From the NCBI GenBank assembly GCA_039090855.1, contig CM076999.1, positions 111,289,072 through 111,353,071 on the forward strand: DNA of 64,000 nt, read 5' to 3'. A program made the position numbers and the translations under genes. Position 1 is the first letter of the stretch. Every line of letters starts with the position of its first letter. Origin of the DNA: Macrothele yani. Its lineage: Eukaryota > Arthropoda > Arachnida > Araneae > Macrothelidae. The notes below the pieces were generated by a model. That model did no database searches, had not been told where the DNA came from, and saw only the letters and a program-made list of their open reading frames with translations. This document shows, in pieces, positions 24,067-33,978 of the stretch.

Positions 24067-24499
24067 CATAACTTACTTTTAAGCTGTGCTGACATGCAAG
24101 TGTGCTTTTTAAGAAAATGTTCCCAGATAGTAACATTTCAAAAACATATGCATGTGTGACAGGACAAAAACATCGTGCGTTGTTGCCGAAATGGGGAAAT
24201 CTTCAGAAATAGACTTGCACACTTGCCAACTTTTACGGATTACCCGTAAAATTTACGTATTTCTGCTTAATTTTACTGATTTACGGATAGAGGTCTTTTT
24301 TAACAGATTTTTTATATTTAGATTGCTCAATCAAAATATTTCAACCCCCTGCAACCATCCACTTAGATTTTCTAACAGACCTTACGAGCGCTGTGTCACG
24401 CGATGATGTCATCTTTGACTCGCTGGCTTTGTGACATCGTGCGGTAGCTCTCTCTCCACGGGAGTGTGCTCAAGTGATGTGCCGACCAGAGTTCGCCAA

Positions 24500-24650
24500 A
24501 ATGCGTAATTGCGCGTTTAGTATGCATCGAAATTTTACCAACGCGTAAAAATACGGATCGAGAATTTTTCTCGATGCGTAAAAATATGCGTCAGGAACTT
24601 TTTCTCGCGCGTAAAACTACTCATCGAATAATTTTACCAATTCATAAAAA
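24500..24650. repeat. short degenerate minisatellite (unit ~35-45 bp)
   Basis: 'gcgtaaaaatacgg', 'gcgtaaaaatatgcg' and 'gcgcgtaaaactac' alternate with 'gagaatttttctcg' and similar self-complementary words. Confidence 0.5.
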
Positions 24651-25447
24651 TGCGCAATGGGACGATACAGAAACGGAAGTAAACGAAATAAAAGTTTTCT
24701 CCGTAATCAATAATTTTTTTTCCTGTGATGCTGCCTTTGTCCAGTATTGTTGTTAGGTATCATTTTATTCCATAAATATTTGTATTTCAGTTTAAAAATG
24801 GAGGAAAATTTTCGCTTTAGGCATGAGAGTCCGACGGCTTCGAGGAATTTCTCCTTTTCCGTCTTAATTTGAGTTATCCTCCAGATCGATGCATTACTTA
24901 ACATAATTTTTTTTAATATTTGTTAACAGAAATTGTTTTACATTTTTTATATACCTTAACGTAACAGTTCTTCAAATTATGTCCATTGATATTTCAAACA
25001 TACGAAAGTAAGCTTGCAGGATTTTCATAGAAAATTGCAGGATTTTTCTCTTCTTAAGGTTGGCAAGTCTGCAAATATCAGTTATGAATAAATTTTCTCT
25101 TATTTTAGAACAGCGGAGTCGTGCAAAGCTATGAGATCCAAACAATGGCTAGGCTGATCCAAATGCACAGAAGCTCATCCTTGGTATCGCGTGACAGCCT
25201 TGTGGCATCTCTGGAGATTTGCTCGGTTTTCTTGTCGGCACAGCGTGCTTGCTGTTGAAACAGCACAGTGGCAGTGAATGTATTAAACGGCAAATTTGTT
25301 CACTGCAATAAATGTTTGACTGAAAAATCGAGGTTATGTATTTCAGCTGCGTTATGTTTGGGGTAAAAGTTGCATGTTTGTGTTTTGAGTGTTGTCGAGT
25401 TTGTCGTACGGATTTTATGTCAGTAAAGTTTTTTTCTAAATTACTTA

Positions 25448-27209
25448 CAGACGTGCAACCTCTCCAGATTTAGGAGGGAGGCTCCGGATTTTCAGCACTT
25501 CCTCCTGCCCCTCCGGATGAATGTTAGATTCTCCTAATTTTTACCGAGAATTAACCGTTAGGATGGTTGAAATTCCATTAACAACCATGACTTCAAACTG
25601 CCTCTGAAATCTTTTTCTTCATGCGTCAATGCAAGGTGGCAATTTAATCAGCAGTTCTGTACCTTTTTCTCTACTCCTATCTGCAAAAACAAAGCCGCCC
25701 GGTGGTGGAGTGGTGTAAGCGCTGGCTTCTAACCAGTCGTCCAAGATGGGTCGGGAAAAACTTGCTTTAAAAAATTTTTCCAGTCCGATTGTCATATGAC
25801 GCCTTCAGCAAAGAGATCACTCGCTCTGGCACTAGAATGCCAGGGAGGGTCTGTAATTGATTGACAGGTGGCATCTGCCCTGCCTTCTCCTTGCAGTTCA
25901 GTCTTTCAATACCTCGCCTCAACGGAGCCTCTCGCATTCTAAGTGATAATAAACAGTTGATCTGCCCTGCCTTCTCCTTGCAGTTCAATCTTTCAATCCC
26001 TCACCTCAACGGAGCCTCTCGTATTCTAAGTCATGATAAACAGTTCATCTGCCCTGCCTTCTTGCAGTTCAGTCTTTCAATCCCTCGCCTCAACAGAGCC
26101 TCTCACATTCTAAGTCATGATAAGCAGTTGACCTGTCCTGCCTTCTCCTTGCAGTTCAGTCTTTCAATCTTGCCTCAACAGAGCCTCTCACATTCTAAGT
26201 CGTGATAAGCAGTTGACCTGTCCTGCCTTGTCCTTGAAGTTCAGTCTTTCAATCCCTCACCTCAACAGAGCCTCTTGCATTCTAAGTGATGATAAACAGT
26301 TGATCTGCCCTGCCTTCTCCTTGCAGTTCAGTCTTTCAATCCCTTGCCTCAACTTGTCTTGCCTTCTCCTTGCAGTTCAGTCTTTCAATCCCTCGCCTAA
26401 ACGGAGCCTCTTGCATTCTAAGTGATGATAAGCAGTTGATCTGTCCTGTCTTCTCCTTGCAGTTCAGTCTTTCAATCCCTCGCCTCAACAAGGCCTCACG
26501 CATTTTAAGTGATGATAAACAGTTGATCTGCCCTGCCTTCTCCTTGCAGTTCTCTTGCATTCTAAGTGATGATAAACAATTGATCTGTCCTGCCTTCTCC
26601 TTGCAGTTCAGTCTTTCAATCCCTCGCTTCAACGGAGCCTCTTGCATTCTAAGTCATGATAAACAGTTGATCTGTCCTGCCTTCCTCCTTGCAGTTCAGT
26701 CTTTCAATCCCTTGCCTCAATGGAGCTTCTTGCATTCTAAGTCATGATAAACAGTTGATCTGCCCTGCCTTCTCCTTGCAGTTCAGTCTTTCAATCCCTT
26801 GCCTCAATGGAGCTTCTTGCATTCTAAGTCATGATAAACAGTTGATCTATCCTGCCTTCCTCCTTGCAGTTCAGTCTTTCAATCCCTCGCCTTAACAGAG
26901 CCTCACACATTTTAAGTGATGATAAACAATTGAATTGTGGCCAATTCACTTAACGACAATAGGGAGTAGTTACGGTTGGCCTCACCTTGTAATGAAAGGG
27001 GGATGTTAGTACGATGCTTTTTGTTGTTTTGCTTTTGCGCACAATCTCAAGACGAAATGATTTCATTATCATTATCTTGCGGAATTGGCGTACATGAAGA
27101 TGAATTTTAGTAGGGGGGAAAGGAAAATGTCAATAAAAAATAGCACTCGTGTGTTTTTATGAGCTGTAAAAATCTCCCGATTTTCAGATTTTGAAGGTTG
27201 GCATGTCTG
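25448..27209. mobile_element. E87 element, long copy
   Basis: TIRs: left cagacgtgcaacc and reverse-complemented right cagacatgccaacc. It sits inside the right arm of the inverted repeat: arm sequence stops at '...aaattactta' and resumes with 'tgcttaggattcaaa', where the left arm reads through. Repeated tactta/tgctta suggests a TSD. It has a tRNA-like block (gtggtggagtggtgtaagcg near 25702), then the 87-bp array, then the same right end as the short copy at 6725-7430. No transposase was found. Confidence 0.65.
25868..26935. repeat. 87-bp tandem array, 13 units
   Basis: The unit runs from 'ctgccctgccttctccttgc' through 'agttcagtctttcaatccct', 'cgcctcaacggagcctc' and 'cattctaagtgatgataaac' to 'agttgat'. 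Landmark positions fall at about 25891, 25977, 26063, 26148, 26233, 26319, 26368, 26456, 26543, 26602, 26690, 26776 and 26863; two intervals are short (49 and 59 bp). Because 87 = 29 codons, frames stay open across units on both strands (e.g. 26370-26747 plus, 26647-26336 minus). I read these as by-products, not genes. Confidence 0.85.
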
Positions 27210-27395
27210 TGCTTAGGATTCAAATACTAGATTTAGTGTTCATAAGTTTGAGAGGAAATAGCGATAATCTTAGCATATCCTCGAGTCGGGAGTCGGACCT
27301 AATTCTGTAACCACGTGTTGGAAATGTTTGCTAAGATGTAGGACTCCTTGACATGAATATGAAAAGTGAGTGGCCTACAGTGATATAGAAAAAGG
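27210..27395 (-). repeat. right arm of the diverged inverted repeat (continues ~25175-25447)
   Basis: Pairs with 20290-20447 plus 21742-21905. On the other side of E87, 'cggattttatgtcagtaaag' (25409-25428) pairs with 21770-21795. The outer limit is about 27395. A 22-bp tandem duplication (cagtgatatagaaaaaggtt) lies at its outer edge (about 27378-27421). Confidence 0.65.
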
Positions 27396-27421
27396 TTGTC
27401 AGTGATATAGAAAAAGGTTGT

Positions 27422-29999
27422 CAGTTTCCTGCATTGGTTTTTTGGTTTCCATGTGATTAGTACCCAGAACTGATTGTTTTGTAAAGGCCGTATAGTTTGG
27501 ATGGTTCTCAGCATTCTTTGCAATATTTTACTCATTTGGGGTCAGCACACACCAATGAAACTTTCACCACACCATTTAAATGTGTTTATCAGACTGATAA
27601 CATTTTCTCAAACTGCATGCAGACCTTGGATGTAGTAGTGGCTGATCCATAAGTGATCCTGGGAGCTATATTGTGCAGCCCACTTTTGGGATAAATTATT
27701 AAGTTATTCCATCCCTAAAAAATGGCATGTCAGCATCCACGGGCTACTGTTTAAACTTCTTTTCAGCATGAGTCTACAAATCATTTCAGTTTTTATGTTG
27801 ATACAATAATTAACAACATTTTCATACCTGTCAATTACAACAGAACTACAGAATTCACTCTTGAAACTACAGATTCTATGAATTTTGTTTTTTTATTTTG
27901 CTATTATTTCATGATATACTTGTGATTCTTGCAAATTCGTAAAATTCCACTTTTCTTTTTCGTCATCATTTAGATCATCCTCAAGATCGATGCAAAACTG
28001 AAGAACATTTGGGGTGGGGATGGTATTTCTGGTTTTAAAACTTTCTAAAACGGTAGTTAAATGAAGTATGAAATTTTGCCATAATCGTAATTTTTTCTCC
28101 CGATATTTCAGCTTGAAAATGGGGGTGGGGGGTGGCACAAGGAGTTTCCTGTAATAATTGCCACCCCTATCCTACCCGTTCCCAGCAATGTTCCCAATCT
28201 TCTGTGTTGTTAAATATCCCTTGCCCCATAAATTTTGGTATTTAAGCTTGATAAGGGAGGGAAATTCCCAAAAACGGAAGTGACAAAGTTGGAAAAATTC
28301 TTGAACTACAGACTTTTCAGAACTGTAGTTCAAGAATTCGTGTAAAAGTAGGGCCCTAAAAAAGTAGTAAATCAGATGTTGTTCTCATTAAAAAAAAAAA
28401 ATAAGAAAAAAATCTACAACCAGCAACCCACGAATTTGACCATAGTATAGGTGAACCTTTAATTCATTAATATGTCCAATGAATTTCGAGTTCCTATCTG
28501 AGACTATTGATAGCATATTTGATTATTTAACTGCAACTGCAGTTATGTAAATGTGAACCTTTATGGGGAAAATTGAAAATATTGGACTATTAATCTCATA
28601 AAAACTAGAGACTAATTAGAGAAAGTTATTACATCCAAAAAAAACAGTACCATCAATGAACCTTCAAAACTAATAAGGAGCCATCCATAATTTTTTACTA
28701 TTCTTAGACTCCCCCTCCCCCCTTCCCCATGTCACATTTTCTCCCATTGTTGACACACACCCCCTAAAAAGTACGTCCTAATTCCCGCAATCCCCTTTTT
28801 TTTGACGACTGCTTTTAGAAGTCCGTTGAGAAACAGAAAAAAACATGTAATTATTTAAAGGAATCTTCCATATATTTACACTTTTTCTTCAGAAAATATT
28901 TATTATTTAAGCATTAATTTATTCCCAAATGCTACCCGAACTTTATTATTCTGAAATGAAGATCTACAAATGAACGTACTCATTCAAGGTTGCAACACTC
29001 CTGATCATACCATCTACAAAACACGATAGATTTGGTAATACAAATACGAGAACTTAATATTAATATTCTGATTCTGCTAAATATCATCAGAAATCTGAAA
29101 TATTTCATACCTTTTTTTAACTATTAAAAGAGAGAAAAAAAGACAAAACAAAACAAAGAAATACCATCCACTATATTTTTGCTGACGTCCGAATTACTAA
29201 ACCTCCCCCATGTCACATTTAGTCCAGTTGTCAGGAACTCCCACTGTAATCTCAGACATACTTTATGAACTGCCCCTAATGGTGTTTTAAACAACTTAAT
29301 TACAACAATAACAACAGAATTACAAAATACACAATGAAAACATTTCAGTTTAGTAACTGGCGACAGTATGAGGAACCTAGAAACAATATTTAAATTCTTC
29401 AGAAGTAAACAAAACTTTTGATAATCCTTTTATACATTAAGAACACACCTTTACTAAATCAAGAGGCCAGAAACATCTGTAAAAAAAAACAAAAGAACTC
29501 GGAGGGAAGGAAGATTTAATGAAAAAAATTTCAACTGGAACTAGAACCAAATGAATGTATCTGGGTACGGCCTTTAGTAAGTGATTTAATACCTGTTAAG
29601 TGATAAGATGCAAATTTTAAAGCAAGTGGATGACAATCCGCATTTAACAAAGGTGGAACTACAGTACGTATCTATTCCAAAAATTGTATGAAAATGAAAG
29701 GCGATTAAATCAAGAAATAATGTTCTGTTAGTGGTAAGTGCATCGGACATTTGCTTCCTACATTAAATACCATATTTTTAAAGTACAGGAATTTGTATTT
29801 TTTATAGTAATATCATTAAAAAATGAAGTTTCATTTATACATTTTTTATTTCGGTCACTGGAAGAATATATAATCGCTCTACATTATTTTGCCGTAAAAT
29901 TCCTGAAATTTTGGAAGAAATTTGATATTTTTTTCATTGAAAAGTACCTGCAATCAGCTATAGTGAAAATTTGCATGCAACTAAATTTTCAGCATTTCT
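27422..29999. other. no recognised gene
   Basis: AT-rich. A 14-bp perfect hairpin (ttcttgaactacag at 28298-28311, complement at 28323-28336) is the only clear structure. Confidence 0.5.
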
Positions 30000-30268
30000 A
30001 ATAAGGGACTTTTGCAAGTACTTTCACATGTTGGTTACTGAAAATATGGAAAAGCTGTACAAAATGTGAGGAACGAATGGCTGATTTATTGAATGAAGAG
30101 AAGTCCTTGGTGATTGAAGAAGATACATCACATAAGCTCTTAGTTGAAGCTTCAAAACATTTAAGCAGTGGTGTTAAAGAAAACAATATGAGGGAAATAA
30201 GAGTTGCCCAGATGATGCTAACTATTCAAAAAGGAGGAACCGGGATGAAATCGCAAAGCAAATAAGTG
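30000..30268 (+). pseudogene. unclassified coding-like fragment
   Basis: A frame from about 30077 to 30265 reads MADLLNEEKSLVIEED then LLVEASKHLSSGVKENN and REIRVAQMMLTIQKGG, a charged, helix-forming composition unlike the random frames nearby. Similar helical tails occur in some transposon-borne host-like proteins, but I cannot name the family. It is more likely a TE or processed-gene scrap than an active gene: no start context, splice sites or upstream exon are seen. Confidence 0.25.
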
Positions 30269-30443
30269 AAATTTGCCAAGCAAGAATCCAAATTTCAAAA
30301 AAAAAAAAATTAAAGCCACTATAAAATGTATTGCTACAATCATATTCCCCCAATACAACCAACTTATCCACAGTTCTGTTGAATATCTGTGATGTCCCAT
30401 CATATATATAATTCTATAGTGTTGCACAAAATTATGGGTCATA

Positions 30444-31672
30444 CACTGAAGAGCAATTGAATTAGAGATACCTGTCTAGTAACCTGTAGCACCACCTTTC
30501 GCCCTGATGACAGCGGCAACGATTCGTCTCGGCATGGACTCGACAAGACACCGGAAGCGTTGGGAAGCCATACGGATCCACGACCCCTGAACAAGCTCCC
30601 ACAGTTCACAAAGATTTGACGGAGGGGGAACAGAGCCTCAAACATCTCTCTCGATGGCATCCCAGTCCCAGATGTGCTCGATGGGGTTGAGATCAGGTGA
30701 CCTAGCTGGCCAAGGAAGCGAGGTCACATCGGTGAAGTGTTCATCCAACCATTCGGATACAATTCAGGAGCAGTGGCACGGTGCATTATCTGGTTGCAGA
30801 ATGAGGTCCCCTGTGGGATGTTGAAGACGCACAAACGGGAGCAAATGGTCGTCCAGGATATCCCGGTAATGTTGACCTGTGAAGGACGACGTCACATGTA
30901 CCAGAGGTCCCATTTCAGTCCACGTAAACAGTCCCCAGACGAGAATGCCACAACCACCAGCTTGAAGAATACCTTGCTGGCAAGAAGGATCCATCTCTTT
31001 TTGTGGTTTGCGCCGTACTCGTATCCTGCCAACCGCATGTACCAACATGAATCTTGACTCATCAGTCCAGGCAGCATTTTTCCACATGTCTAGGGTCCAG
31101 TGGTGATGTTCCCGCGCCCATGCTAATCTTTGCACCCTGTGATGTGCGGTCAACAGCGGTACCCTAGTGGGACGATGGCTTATGTACCCCATAGTGAGGA
31201 GATGGTTCTGGATGGTGTGGCTGCTTACACGTTTTTGTGCACCAGCGTTAAATTGCAGAGTGATTTCTTGCACTGTGGCCCGTCTATCCACTGTTACAAT
31301 GCCAGCTAGCCGACGATGACCCCGCTCATCCACACGCTGTTGTCCATGGCAGTTGGCTCTTGCAGGGATGGTTTTACCAGATTCGATGTGCTCACGGTAC
31401 ACCCGTGACACAGTGGCTCGTGAAAATCCCAGTACCTGCACGACTTCCGAGATGAAGTGACCCATTCGTCGGGCCCCGACAATTTTCTCACGATCAAATG
31501 CGCTTAGATCCTTCGTCTTACCCATACTGCGTCCGACTCGTACTGATTCCCGTCGCATCACTCCTTATATTTTCGGATCGCTGCATACGTCATGTCGTTT
31601 CCGTTTACAGGGCCGCCCACAGCGCCACATTTGCATAACGCCAGCTGTCTCTAATTCAATTGCTCTTCAGTG
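30444..31672 (-). mobile_element. Tc1-family transposon, full length, nearly intact
   Basis: Perfect terminal inverted repeats of at least 25 bp (starting cactgaagagcaattgaatt) lie at both ends with TA on each side (30442-30443, 31673-31674). The 1229-bp length is normal for a Tc1 element with a single transposase gene. The remarkably low decay compared with its neighbours suggests recent insertion. Confidence 0.9.
30476..31561 (-). pseudogene. Tc1 transposase with two nonsense codons
   Basis: The minus strand encodes a DD34E-type transposase, starting at 31561 or at the internal ATG of MGKTKDLSAFDREK (about 31525). N-terminal paired-like HTH: FSRATVSRVYREH. Catalytic domain: AWTDESRF with the first Asp, LQPDNAPCH with the second Asp, SPDLNPIEHIWDW with the Glu. 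The first stop (TGA, 30764-30766) follows NAPCHCS; the second (TGA, 30638-30640) follows AIERDV. No frameshift separates them: 30764 to 30638 to 30476 are multiples of three. Both sit where the family has Arg (CGA), consistent with CpG deamination. The real end is the TAG at 30476-30478. Confidence 0.85.
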
Positions 31673-31730
31673 TAGTACGTCGTACGCCCTTGGGAGATGG
31701 AGAGATACTGATCCCAAGTATAGAGGGAAA

Positions 31731-31804
31731 ATATAAGTTTTCTTCTAAATTTAATCAGATGCCTGCTGTATAAGTTTTCTTCTAAATTTAATCAGATGCC
31801 TGAT
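31731..31804. repeat. 37-bp tandem duplication
   Basis: 'taagttttcttctaaattta' followed by 'atcagatgcctgctgta' occurs twice in succession. 31675-32123 is otherwise featureless. Confidence 0.8.
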
Positions 31805-32123
31805 GCCTGCTGTACATGTCACAACACATGGTATAGATTCATACACCAAGCACTCTCACTTCATCTCATCACAACATAGGCATACTGGTGCATCATATGA
31901 CCTTGGGAAATGGTGCCGGCTAACAACCAACTAGACTGGAGAGGGAGAGCAAGAAGCTGTTTGGCTATCGTCAAGGACAACTTTGCTGCCCAGCTGCGAG
32001 GGCGTGTTTTTCGTGGTGTACATGAGCAAAGGAATTTTGAGAGCACACATAATGAGTGTTACACTGTAATACGCAAACAATAATTTTTCCTTCCGAAAAG
32101 CTTTATTAGACAAAACCAAGTTA

Positions 32124-32410
32124 GTGCAGTGCCACACTTTGTATTTCACTAAGGAAGAAACTAATGGCCTTATTTCCCTTCCAGAACTACAGATAAATGC
32201 AGGGCTGAAAGACTTACTTCTGAAATGTCCTAATTTTGACCAACACATCAGGAAATGCAATAGCGCAATGCCATTCTCTTCCCTCTCGGCCACAAAAAGG
32301 AGATTCCAGGCAATGGTCTGTACTGCTTTAAAATTCAGGGGAAGATTCATCGCTGCATCTCGGATTTATTACCACTTACTGGTGAAAATTGTACTTTATA
32401 CATTCCTCTG
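32124..32410 (+). pseudogene. possible Helitron protein N-terminal fragment
   Basis: The plus frame reads LKDLLLKCPNFDQHIRKCNS, AMPFSSL, then KFRGRF...IYYHLL. This order resembles the Helitron-like N-terminal domain (Pfam Helitron_like_N), which usually has a short acidic start, then N-I-R-x-Y-N-x-A-F-x-F-x-S, then a F-x-I-x-G-Q-x-Y-H segment. No Rep tyrosines or helicase motifs follow. A second frame (32389-32667) is unassigned. 32670-33978 holds only AT-rich sequence. Confidence 0.4.
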
Positions 32411-33978
32411 TAGTTACAGATATATGTATTGGTCGTAATGAAAATAAAGAATTGAAGCGATCGATGTTGGCATCCCTGGCAGATAATCTGGTTAACAGTC
32501 CTTACGCCCAAGCATCAAAGAATGCAGCTGAGGCTATTGAACGTGAAGTAGCAGGACACAACCTGGACCTGCGTTTTGTTGATAATATATCTACACATTC
32601 TCTATATCCCCTCTACAGAATACATAGAGCATTAAAAAATGGTGCAATTTTATTACCACTTTCTTAAAAACTCTGAAAAATACTTCTTACTAGATTGGTG
32701 CTTTTGCCCCACCAAACCACTAGTTCTGTATAATTTGAAGAAAGTGTAATTTAAGAAAACATTTTTTTTTTCTTGATATGTTCTCATATCCGCTGAAGTT
32801 GTTGAATCCCCACCCCGGTACAAAAGAAGTCCTGACCACACTACTGCATTGTTTCACTTATATAACGCATCTCATTTCTTATCATTTTCTCCTTACGGAA
32901 GAAATGAAATGCACATTTAAATTATACATTTTTATCCCAACAGCCATAAGTTCTTTAAATTGCAAAGGAATGAGTTAAAATTAATCAGAAACCGGTATCC
33001 ATCTTTTTTTATTAGGTTTAGCATTCACATAGCTTATATACTTTTAAGGATTTATCATGAAATCTGCATTGTTTTGAGTGAAAATAAATTTCAGCTAACT
33101 GATACAAAATCTGGTTAATGATATTTTTAAATTTAACACTTAATCCAACATGTATCATGGGTTTTCTTCTTCTGGGAAATATTTTATTTAAAAATGCAAA
33201 TTTTTGGAGAAAACTCTTCTTCAGGCAGTCTTTTGTTGTGAACTCTTTCTCCATCACTATTTTATTCAAATATTTTTTTTAATTTGGCTGCAACCTTGGC
33301 TAACACATTGATTTTTCTTAGCACAACCCCTGATCACCACACATACATATATACAATGTTGCTTTTCTTTTTAATTGAACTTCAGTTTAAAATAAAAAGA
33401 AAAAACAGCAGTGCAATTGTAAAAAAATTGAACTGCTATTTTCTGGAAGGAAGCATCTACAATTTCAAGTTTTCTAAGCCTGAAACTCGTGAATTATTTA
33501 AACATGAGAATTAATTGGCTGTTGCAATCCAAAAAAAAAAAAAACAATTGGGCCAATGTCTATTTGAAAATCGGCAGAGATGTTGTTACAAATCCTAAAA
33601 TTCAAGTTCCTAATTTAATATCAGTCTTGTGTGAAGGGCTTTGTATCCATTTGATTTCTTCCAGTAAACTAGTGAAATTAAAGGTTAATGTCCCCCTTCC
33701 TTTTTAAACATCTTTAAAAACAAGATTGAAATTGTGAAAACTGAACTAATATGGAATGAAAAAAATGCATTGGACATTGCAAATCTGTACATAAAACATG
33801 CTGAGTATTTTAGCTTTCTTTTCCTAAAGAATAGACAAGTGTTCTAGGTGTATATACAAAAAGGTTAGTTATATATATATATCTTCAGAATACAAATTAT
33901 TCAAGTATGCAATAAAGAGCATTAGTGATTTAAAAAATAATTAAGACTTCTAATATCTAGTAATATATACTGATACTA

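Larger units (their letters stand above)
23221..25070 (+). mobile_element. hAT-type element, degenerate
   Basis: The left end agacgtgccaact and reverse-complemented right end agacttgccaacc form a TIR. The flanks acaaatac (23213-23220) and gcaaatat (25071-25078) agree at 6 of 8 positions, as for an old hAT TSD. It contains a ~69-bp tandem repeat, a CpG-rich leader (about 23580-23715) and a zinc-finger transposase start. From about 24218 the transposase is abruptly replaced by sequence opening with another such terminus (cacacttgccaac), implying a second element or a recombinant. Confidence 0.5.

Noticed and set aside
25868..26935. CRISPR array
   Set aside because: The 87-bp units are continuous tandem repeats with no unique spacers, in a eukaryotic sequence with no cas genes.
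30764..31057. 106-codon plus-strand frame over the Tc1 element
   Set aside because: It is the antisense shadow of the transposase catalytic region.
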